The notes under the pieces: model-generated | Told to the model about the DNA's origin: nothing | The model's database searches: none | What the model saw: only the letters and a program-made list of their open reading frames with translations | Position numbers and translations under genes: made by a program | Part shown: piece after piece, positions 1 through 4,562 of the stretch | Position numbering within the stretch: position 1 is the first letter of the stretch | Layout of the letters: every line of letters begins with the position of its first letter | NCBI GenBank assembly: GCA_934623545.1 | Contig: CAKTVN010000123.1 | Location: forward strand, 1 to 5,480 | Source: an uncultured Oscillospiraceae bacterium | GTDB taxonomy: Bacteria > Bacillota > Clostridia > Oscillospirales > Oscillospiraceae | Direction: 5' to 3' | DNA length: 5,480 nucleotides

Positions 1-351
1 CTGTGCGGTATGGCGCGCGGCTGCGACACGTATTTTGCCGAGGCGGTCCTCGCCGCGAAGACGCGCTTTCCGAACGTGCGCCTCATTGCCATGATCCCGT
101 GCCCGAGCCAGCCGGAGGCGTGGCAGGAGGAGGACCGGACGCATTACGACCGCCTTCTGGACGCGTGCGACGCGGTCTGCGTGCTGGAGCCCATCTATTC
201 CTCCGGCTGTATGCTCCGCCGCAATCGCGCGATGGTCGACGCGGCGGAGCTGGTCATCACGGTCTACGACGGAGAGCCCGGCGGCGGGACCGCTGCGACG
301 GTCCGCTACGCGGAGCGCCGGGGCAAACGCCTGCTGCGCCTCTGGTGCTGA
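1..351 (+). CDS. YpsA/DUF1273-type SLOG-family protein, 5'-truncated by window edge
   Basis: The frame is open from the first base to a TGA at 349-351 and gives the last 116 residues of a protein; the start is outside the window. The fragment matches the YpsA (DUF1273) branch of the SLOG superfamily, Rossmann-like proteins thought to bind nucleotide-derived ligands. Visible family landmarks, in fragment numbering, are G-M-A-R-G-C-D at 3-9, the P-x-x-x-Q-x-x-x-W-x-x-x-D stretch at 33-45, R-N-R-A-M-V-D at 74-80, Y-D-G at 89-91 and the glycine-rich GGGTAATVRYA at 94-104. Family members are usually about 180 residues, so roughly 60 N-terminal residues are missing. B. subtilis YpsA has been linked to cell division and oxidative stress, but its biochemical role is unsettled and I do not assign one here. 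An in-frame ATG at 10 lies inside the conserved domain and is unlikely to be the start. The family call is from motif recall, not a search. Confidence 0.8.
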   Translation: MCGMARGCDTYFAEAVLAAKTRFPNVRLIAMIPCPSQPEAWQEEDRTHYDRLLDACDAVCVLEPIYSSGCMLRRNRAMVDAAELVITVYDGEPGGGTAATVRYAERRGKRLLRLWC

Positions 352-361
352 GAGCGCCGCG

Positions 362-850
362 TCACTTCGGCATACACAGGCTGTGCATCACGCCGCCCTG
401 TGCCGAGGAGCTGACGTCGCCGCCGATGACGGCGTTTTTGTAGACGAGCAGCGTCGCGTAATAGGTGTCCTCCGTGTCGGGATAGTTGCTGATCTGATAG
501 ACATAGCGCTTGACGCTCTTTCCGGCGTAGTTGTGAAGGTCGAAGCCCTGTGAGACCTGAAGATCGTTGTAGCGCTCGAAGACCTCCGACGGCTCGGTCG
601 GAATGCGGACCTCCTGTGTCTGTACGGGCTCCTGCGCGACCTCCCAGCCGTAGGAGGCGAGATAGGCGACGCGGTCGTCGTTGGTCTTGAGCTCCGAAGG
701 AGCCGCCTGCGCGGCATTTTCCGCGGCGGGCGCGCTGCCGGACTTCCCGGAATTTGTCAGACAAACCACCAGAAGAATGACCGCGACGAGTACGATCAGG
801 GCGATTGCGATCAGTTTGCTTTTGGATACCTTGGCAGTCATGATTACCAT
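362..850 (-). CDS. Single-pass membrane protein with DUF4830-like extracytoplasmic domain
   Basis: The frame gives a 162-residue protein of unknown function. Residues 1-10 are short and basic (K7, K10, K12 near the membrane). Residues about 13-31 form one hydrophobic helix. Residues 32-55 are a Ser/Ala/Gly-rich linker. Residues about 56-162 form a compact domain resembling DUF4830: D-D-R-V-A-Y-L-A-S-Y-G-W-E at 58-70, E-V-R-I-P at 80-84, Q-G-F-D-L at 101-105, K-R-Y-V-Y at 114-118 and V-I-G-G-D-V at 141-146. The likely topology is N-in with the domain outside the membrane. Cys30 sits at the helix end, but the preceding L-V-V is a poor lipobox, so a lipoprotein is unlikely. I chose the ATG at 850-848 because a GGAGG lies 8 nt upstream; the ATG at 841-839 would have 17 nt spacing. 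The reading frame extends further upstream, but that part is antisense to the rsuA-like gene. Its 3' end converges on the SLOG-family gene. Function is not inferred. Confidence 0.8.
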   Translation of the reverse strand: MVIMTAKVSKSKLIAIALIVLVAVILLVVCLTNSGKSGSAPAAENAAQAAPSELKTNDDRVAYLASYGWEVAQEPVQTQEVRIPTEPSEVFERYNDLQVSQGFDLHNYAGKSVKRYVYQISNYPDTEDTYYATLLVYKNAVIGGDVSSSAQGGVMHSLCMPK

Positions 851-856
851 ATCAGA

Positions 857-864
857 TTCCTCCC
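857..864 (-). promoter_or_regulatory. Ribosome binding site of the DUF4830-like gene
   Basis: On the minus strand this reads GGGAGGAA and ends its GGAGG core 8 nt before the ATG at 850-848. It decides the start: the next in-frame ATG, three codons in, would be too far away, and the long upstream extension of the frame has no comparable site. Confidence 0.7.
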
Positions 865-923
865 ACCTGTTTTGATCGTTTGATCGATGGTACAACCTAT
901 TGCCGTGGGCGGACAAATATGAC

Positions 924-930
924 AGAAGGA
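924..930 (+). promoter_or_regulatory. Likely ribosome binding site of the rsuA-like gene
   Basis: AGAAGGA lies 11 nt before the ATG at 942. It is longer-spaced than the other sites in the window but supports this start over the in-frame TTG at 900, which has no good Shine-Dalgarno and would add 14 polar residues before the S4 domain. Confidence 0.5.
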
Positions 931-941
931 ACGAACGAGCC

Positions 942-1637
942 ATGCAGAGACTGGACAAAATACTATCGGACGCCGGCGTCGCGACGCGCAAGGAGCTGCG
1001 CGGGATGATCCGCGCCGGGCGCGTCTGCGTCGACGGGCGCCCCGCCGTGAAGCCGGAGGAGAAATTCGACGAGAAGGCGGCGAGCATTACGCTTGACGGT
1101 GCGCCGGTCGAGAAGCTGCACACGGTGCTGCTGATGCTCCACAAGCCGGCGGGCTATGTGACCTCGACGGACGACCCAGGCGGACCGAGCGTGCTGGAGC
1201 TGATCCCGGAGCGCTGGCGGCGCCTCGGCGTGATGCCGGTCGGCAGGCTCGACAAGGCGACCGAGGGGCTGCTGCTGTTTACAAACGACGGCGTACTGGC
1301 GCACCGGCTCATCAGCCCGCGCAGCAGCGTCTGGAAGCGCTATTATGCCGAGCATGAGGGGAAAGCTTGCGAGGCGGATGCGCGCGCGTTTGAGGCGGGC
1401 ATGACGCTCGCAGACGGGACGCGGTGTCTGCCCGCGCGCCTGACGCCGCTCGGCGAGGGAAGGAGCATCGTCGAGATCCGTGAGGGGAAGTATCATCAGG
1501 TGCGCCGGATGCTCGCCGCGCGGGGGCTTCCGGTGCGCTATCTGCGCCGCGACGCGGAGGGAACGCTCACCATGGAGGGGCTCGAGAAGGGAAAAGTGCG
1601 CGAGCTTTCGCTCGAATCGGTGGAGGAACTGCTTTGA
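942..1637 (+). CDS. rsuA: 16S rRNA pseudouridine synthase, RsuA family
   Basis: The 231-residue product is typical in length for RsuA-type enzymes, which isomerise a specific uridine in rRNA to pseudouridine (U516 of 16S rRNA for E. coli RsuA). Residues 1-58 form an S4 RNA-binding domain (M-Q-R-L-D-K-I-L-S-D-A-G then R-x-G-R-V-x-V-D-G at 24-32). Residues about 60-225 form the catalytic domain, with H-K-P-A-G-Y at 67-72. The active-site motif G-R-L-D-K-A-T-E-G at 101-109 contains the expected nucleophile Asp104, followed by L-L-F-T-N-D-G at 111-117. E-G-K-Y-H-Q-V-R-R-M at 181-190 favours the RsuA subgroup over RluB, which usually has an R-N-R-E-V type motif there. The exact target nucleotide is inference. 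The start is the ATG at 942, where the S4 domain begins and a Shine-Dalgarno-like AGAAGGA lies upstream. The gene is followed at once by a terminator, so it is probably the end of its transcript. Confidence 0.92.
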   Translation: MQRLDKILSDAGVATRKELRGMIRAGRVCVDGRPAVKPEEKFDEKAASITLDGAPVEKLHTVLLMLHKPAGYVTSTDDPGGPSVLELIPERWRRLGVMPVGRLDKATEGLLLFTNDGVLAHRLISPRSSVWKRYYAEHEGKACEADARAFEAGMTLADGTRCLPARLTPLGEGRSIVEIREGKYHQVRRMLAARGLPVRYLRRDAEGTLTMEGLEKGKVRELSLESVEELL

Positions 1638-1640
1638 GAC

Positions 1641-1665
1641 AAAAGGTGACAATTTGTCACTTTTT
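1641..1665 (+). terminator. Rho-independent terminator after the rsuA-like gene
   Basis: An A-rich left arm leads into GTGACA (1646-1651), a 3-nt loop ATT and TGTCAC (1655-1660), then five Ts (1661-1665). Including the A:T and G:T pairs outside the core, the stem reaches 11 bp. It starts 3 nt after the TGA. The stem is not GC-rich, so efficiency may be moderate. The core also forms the 15-bp DNA palindrome GTGACAATTTGTCAC, which could alternatively serve as a protein-binding site. Confidence 0.7.
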
Positions 1666-1785
1666 CGGGAAAATGACGGCATTCAAATGGAAAAAACTTT
1701 TTTCTGAAGTTGGAAGTTCTGACGAAGAACTATGAAAAGTTCACAAAAAAGACATCGATTTTTGAAATAAAACGTCAAATTCCTC
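1666..1785. other. AT-rich non-coding spacer upstream of the operon promoter
   Basis: No gene is supported here. It contrasts sharply with the GC-rich coding DNA on both sides. It contains A6-C-T6 at 1691-1703, the inverted repeat AGTTCT-5 nt-AGAACT at 1715-1731, an A4 tract at 1735-1738, an A6 tract at 1745-1750, T5 at 1759-1763 and A4 at 1769-1772. The last tracts lie just upstream of the -35 box and resemble an UP-like or curved element. The only plus-strand start-to-stop frames noticed are tiny (6 codons from 1687 and 12 codons from 1732) and lack a Shine-Dalgarno. Confidence 0.5.
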
Positions 1786-1814
1786 TTGCAATAATGCCGA
1801 ATGCGTAGTATTAT
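1786..1814 (+). promoter_or_regulatory. Sigma-A-type promoter for the regulator-ftsEX-hydrolase operon
   Basis: The -35 box TTGCAA (1786-1791) and -10 box TATTAT (1809-1814) are separated by exactly 17 bp; matches to TTGACA/TATAAT are 4/6 and 5/6. A start near 1821 would give a leader of about 42 nt before the ATG at 1863. A direct repeat AATGC (1793-1797 and 1800-1804, 7-bp period) sits within the spacer and could affect factor binding. This is the best promoter in the window, and no clear internal promoter is seen before ftsE. Confidence 0.75.
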
Positions 1815-1849
1815 GTCAATGGTTGTTTGTGTAAAAAGCAATATCGTGA

Positions 1850-1856
1850 GGAGGGG
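1850..1856 (+). promoter_or_regulatory. Strong ribosome binding site of the CdaR-like gene
   Basis: The GGAGG core (1850-1854) is followed by 8 nt and then the ATG at 1863. It fixes the start there rather than at the in-frame TTG at 1827, which lies close to the predicted transcription start and has no Shine-Dalgarno. Confidence 0.8.
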
Positions 1857-1862
1857 ACGCAA

Positions 1863-2957
1863 ATGTCCAGCCGTGTTTTTCAGAGTGTGATCGTCCAGAT
1901 GAAGGAGGCGACCGACCGCATGATCGGCGTGATCGACGCCGACAGCAACGTCATCTCATGCAGCGATACCTCCATGATCGGAGAGAAGTGGCCCGAGGCT
2001 GTGATCAAGCTCAACAGCACGCCTGATTCGATCGTGGTCGTCGATCATAAGACCTTTAAGCCGCTTGTCAGCTGGAGCGCCTATTTTGACTACGCTGTGT
2101 TCGCCGAGGGCGACGACGAGACCGCGCGCAGCCTGTGCGTCATGGCTTACGTTGCGCTCAACGGCGCCAAGACCTATTACGAAGAGAAGCACGACAAGGG
2201 GACCTTTGTCAAGAATATCATCACGGACAACATCCTGTCCGGTGATATCTACATCCGCGCGAAGGAGCTGCACTTCGTCACCGACGTGCCGCGCGCAGTC
2301 TTCCTGGTCCGTCAGGTCTCCCGCGCCGATATTGCGGCGGTCGATCTGCTCGCCGGAATGTTCCCAGACCGCCAGCAGGACTTTGTGCTGAGCGTCAATG
2401 AGACCGACATCGCCGTCGTCAAGCAGATCACGCCCACGACCGAGCGCGAGGAGCTGATCCGCATCGCGCGCCAGATCGAGGAGACGCTCAAGACCGAGCT
2501 GTTCATCAAGACAGTCATCGGCATCGGAACGGTCGCGAGCCATCTGCGCGAGCTGTCCGACGCGTATAAGGAGGCGCAGGTCACCATCGAGGTCGGCAAA
2601 GTGTTTGACACCGAGAAGACCATCATCACCTATGAAAACCTCGGCATCGGGCGGCTGATCTATCAGCTGCCGACGACGCTGTGCGAGATCTTCCTGTCCG
2701 AGGTCTTCAAGAAGAACTCCATCGACACGCTCGATCAGGAGACGCTGTTCACCATCAACAAGTTCTTTGAGAACAATCTGAACGTCTCCGAGACGTCCAG
2801 AAAGCTGTTTGTCCACAGAAATACGCTGGTCTACCGCCTGGAGAAGATCAAGAAGCTGACCGGGCTCGATCTGCGTGAATTTGACGACGCGATCATCTTC
2901 AAGGTCGCGCTTATGGTCAAGAAGTACCTTGTTTCGCGCGAAAACCGGATCATCTGA
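1863..2957 (+). CDS. CdaR/PucR-family transcriptional regulator heading the ftsEX operon
   Basis: The 364-residue product has the order and length of CdaR-type regulators (E. coli CdaR is about 385). Residues about 1-125 resemble a divergent diacid-sensing domain: G-V-I-D-A-D-S-N-V-I at 22-31, S-C-S-D at 32-35 and M-I-G at 38-40 echo the family's G-V-I-x-x-S-x-D-x-x-R-I-G pattern. Residues about 138-255 fit the degenerate GGDEF-like middle domain, ending in S-D-A-Y-K-E-A-Q at 232-239. Residues about 295-355 are the PucR-type C-terminal helix-turn-helix: N-N-L-N-V-S-E-T-S-R-K-L at 304-315, H-R-N-T-L-V-Y-R-L at 318-326 and the K-K-L-T-G-L-D segment at 330-336. It should act in the cytoplasm as a DNA-binding regulator. 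The ligand is unknown; sugar diacids are the ligand of the E. coli namesake only. It lies 39 bp before ftsE with no terminator between, so cotranscription is likely, and autoregulation or control of the operon is possible but inferred. Confidence 0.85.
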   Translation: MSSRVFQSVIVQMKEATDRMIGVIDADSNVISCSDTSMIGEKWPEAVIKLNSTPDSIVVVDHKTFKPLVSWSAYFDYAVFAEGDDETARSLCVMAYVALNGAKTYYEEKHDKGTFVKNIITDNILSGDIYIRAKELHFVTDVPRAVFLVRQVSRADIAAVDLLAGMFPDRQQDFVLSVNETDIAVVKQITPTTEREELIRIARQIEETLKTELFIKTVIGIGTVASHLRELSDAYKEAQVTIEVGKVFDTEKTIITYENLGIGRLIYQLPTTLCEIFLSEVFKKNSIDTLDQETLFTINKFFENNLNVSETSRKLFVHRNTLVYRLEKIKKLTGLDLREFDDAIIFKVALMVKKYLVSRENRII

Positions 2958-2985
2958 CGACCGGCGCGAGCGGAGCAGGCGCAGC

Positions 2986-2990
2986 AGGAG
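2986..2990 (+). promoter_or_regulatory. Ribosome binding site of ftsE
   Basis: AGGAG is followed by 6 nt and then the ATG at 2997. The 39-bp gap after the regulator stop shows no hairpin with a U-tract and no clear promoter, supporting readthrough from upstream. Confidence 0.65.
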
Positions 2991-2996
2991 AGTAGC

Positions 2997-3686
2997 ATGA
3001 TTGAATTAACCAATGTTGTAAAAACGTATGACCCCGGCGTCAAGGCGCTCAACGGGATCTCCATGAAGATCGATGACGGTGAGTTCGTCTTTCTGGTCGG
3101 ACCCTCCGGCTCCGGCAAGTCCACCATCATCAAGCTCCTGACGGCGGAGCTCGCGCCCACTTCCGGGAGCGTGCTGGTCAACGGCTTTGTGCTGGAGAAG
3201 ATCCGTCCGCGCGCGATCCCGTATCTGCGCAGGACGCTCGGCGTCATTTTCCAGGACTTCCGCCTGATCGAGAACAAGTCCGTCTACGACAACGTGGCGT
3301 TTGCGATGCGTGTCATCGGCGCGGCGGAGAGCGAGATCAAAAAGCGCGTGCCGTATGTGCTGGATCTGGTCGGGCTTGAGAACAAGGGACGCAGGCTCCC
3401 GCACGAGCTTTCCGGCGGCGAGCAGCAGCGTGTCGCCATTGCGCGCGCGCTGGTCAACAACCCCAGCGTTATCATCGCCGACGAGCCGACGGGCAATCTG
3501 GATCCCTCGCGTTCGCTGGAGATCATGATGCTGCTCGAGCAGATCAACGCCCTTGGGACGACCGTTATGGTCGTCACGCACGAAAAGGAACTCGTCAACC
3601 GCTTCACCAAGCGCGTTGTGGCGATCGACGAGGGCAGGATCATCAGCGACGGAATGGACGGGTACTATTTACATGAAAAAGAATAA
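2997..3686 (+). CDS. ftsE: Cell-division ABC transporter ATPase FtsE
   Basis: The 229-residue protein is a complete ABC ATPase of FtsE length. It binds and hydrolyses ATP on the cytoplasmic face of the membrane and passes the conformational change to FtsX. Visible motifs in order are Walker [10 protein letters not shown] (35-43), Q-loop Gln86 in V-I-F-Q-D-F-R-L, the signature L-S-G-G-E-Q-Q-R (138-145), Walker B V-I-I-A-D-E (158-163) with catalytic Glu163, D-loop N-L-D-P (167-170) and switch His195 in [23 protein letters not shown] at 83-100 is characteristic of FtsE rather than the related LolD/MacB ATPases. All catalytic residues are intact. Its 3' end overlaps ftsX by 14 nt, the classic ftsE-ftsX arrangement and a sign of translational coupling. 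In Gram-positive bacteria FtsEX mainly controls peptidoglycan hydrolases of the CwlO/PcsB type, which agrees with the gene downstream. Confidence 0.97.
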   Translation: MIELTNVVKTYDPGVKALNGISMKIDDGEFVFLVGPSGSGKSTIIKLLTAELAPTSGSVLVNGFVLEKIRPRAIPYLRRTLGVIFQDFRLIENKSVYDNVAFAMRVIGAAESEIKKRVPYVLDLVGLENKGRRLPHELSGGEQQRVAIARALVNNPSVIIADEPTGNLDPSRSLEIMMLLEQINALGTTVMVVTHEKELVNRFTKRVVAIDEGRIISDGMDGYYLHEKE

Positions 3687-4560
3687 CATCGGATATTTGT
3701 TCCGCGAGGGCTTCCGCGGCGTGTTCCTGCACGGCTTCATGTCCTTCGCGGCGGTCTGCGTGACCGTGGCGTGCCTGATCATTATGGGTACCTTCAGCCT
3801 TGTGCTGTACAACCTGCACGTTATGATCACCGACCTTGAAAAGGAAAATCAGGTGCTCGTCTACATCGACGAGAACTACTCCGAGGCGCAGGCAAAGAGC
3901 GTCGGCTCGCAGATCAATCTGATCTCCAACGTACACGAGGCGAAATTCGTTTCCCGCAGTCAGGCGCTCGACAATTTCGTGGAAGAGCAGAGTGATACCA
4001 CCACCTTCGGCGGTCTGGATCCGTCCATCTTGCGCGACCGATATGAGGTCACGATGGAGGATGCGAAGCTGACGCAGCAAACCGTCGAGGAGATCAGCAA
4101 GATCGAGGGCGTGGCGGGTGTCACCGCGCACTATGAGATCGTCAACGGCTTCCAGACGCTTCAGAAGGTTCTGAACATCGCGTCCTATGCCATCATCATC
4201 GTGCTGTTCGTGCTGTCGCTGTTCATCATCTCCAATACCGTCAAGCTCGCCATGTATTCCAGAAGCGAGGAGATCGGCATCATGAAGATGGTCGGCGCGA
4301 CCGACAGCTTCATCCGCTTCCCGTTTGTGGTCGAGGGCTTTATCCTCGGAATGCTCGGCGCGGTCATCGCATTCTTCCTGGAATGGGGGCTTTACAACTT
4401 CCTCGAGAAGAAGATCGCGGTGGTCGATACGCTCCAGCTCATCCAGATCGTTCCGTTCCATGAGGTCGTGGAGTTCGTGGCGCTGGCATATGCGCTGACC
4501 GGCTTTGCCGTCGGCGTCGTCGGAAGCCTTCTGTCCATCCGGAAATTCCTCAAGGTGTAG
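3673..4560 (+). CDS. ftsX: Cell-division membrane protein FtsX
   Basis: The 295-residue protein has the four-helix FtsX/MacB-type topology: TM1 about 22-47, a large extracytoplasmic loop about 48-168, TM2 about 169-192, TM3 about 218-240 and TM4 about 265-288. Landmarks are the basic N-terminus with the G-Y-L-F-R-E-G segment at 7-13, V-L-V-Y-I-D at 61-66 at the start of the outer loop, and the S-R-S-E-E-I-G-I-M-K-M-V-G-A-T stretch at 196-210 in the cytoplasmic loop, typical of FtsX-type permeases. FtsX pairs with FtsE and uses its outer loop to bind and activate a cell-wall hydrolase, here probably the next gene product. The start is the ATG at 3673 inside the last codons of ftsE; an upstream in-frame extension from 3553 is the shifted frame of ftsE and is rejected. 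The Shine-Dalgarno is weak, so expression probably relies on coupling to ftsE translation. Confidence 0.95.
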   Translation: MKKNNIGYLFREGFRGVFLHGFMSFAAVCVTVACLIIMGTFSLVLYNLHVMITDLEKENQVLVYIDENYSEAQAKSVGSQINLISNVHEAKFVSRSQALDNFVEEQSDTTTFGGLDPSILRDRYEVTMEDAKLTQQTVEEISKIEGVAGVTAHYEIVNGFQTLQKVLNIASYAIIIVLFVLSLFIISNTVKLAMYSRSEEIGIMKMVGATDSFIRFPFVVEGFILGMLGAVIAFFLEWGLYNFLEKKIAVVDTLQLIQIVPFHEVVEFVALAYALTGFAVGVVGSLLSIRKFLKV

Positions 4561-4562
4561 CC

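Larger units (their letters stand above)
851..941. promoter_or_regulatory. Divergent intergenic region with tandem TTTGATCG repeat
   Basis: These 91 bp separate two divergently read genes and must hold the promoters of both if neither has an outside source. A perfect tandem duplication of TTTGATCG lies at 871-886. A weak minus-strand promoter candidate is TTGTCC (916-911) with TACCAT (892-887) at 18-bp spacing. I find no convincing -35/-10 pair for the plus-strand gene. The promoter assignment is tentative; the repeat itself is read directly. Confidence 0.35.

Noticed and set aside
845..850. Lipoprotein interpretation of the DUF4830-like protein (Cys30 at the helix end)
   Set aside because: The residue before the Cys is Val rather than Gly, Ala or Ser, so the lipobox is poor; a plain membrane anchor fits better.
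900..941. TTG start and 14-residue extension for the rsuA-like gene
   Set aside because: No good Shine-Dalgarno, and the S4 domain begins right at the ATG at 942.
851..1144. 98-codon N-terminal extension of the DUF4830-like frame
   Set aside because: It is antisense to the rsuA-like gene, Ser-rich without domain character, and the strong GGAGG before 850 marks the true start just ahead of the membrane helix.
963..1682. 239-codon minus-strand open frame opposite the rsuA-like gene
   Set aside because: Arg/Ala/His-rich shadow with no motifs; the plus strand carries an intact catalytic motif.
1732..1770. Possible 12-codon leader peptide in the AT-rich spacer
   Set aside because: No convincing Shine-Dalgarno, and it lies upstream of the predicted promoter rather than in the operon leader.
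1827..1862. TTG start for the CdaR-like gene
   Set aside because: It lies only a few bases after the predicted transcription start and lacks a ribosome site; the ATG at 1863 has a strong GGAGG at 8-nt spacing.
1821..1862. Riboswitch or attenuator in the operon leader
   Set aside because: The predicted leader is only about 42 nt, with no stable hairpin or terminator/antiterminator pair visible.
1956..2816. 286-codon minus-strand open frame opposite the CdaR-like gene
   Set aside because: Composition is Asp/Leu/Arg-biased with no recognisable domain; it is antisense to a well-supported regulator.
3006..3581. 191-codon minus-strand open frame opposite ftsE
   Set aside because: Shadow of an intact ABC ATPase; no motif or supported start.
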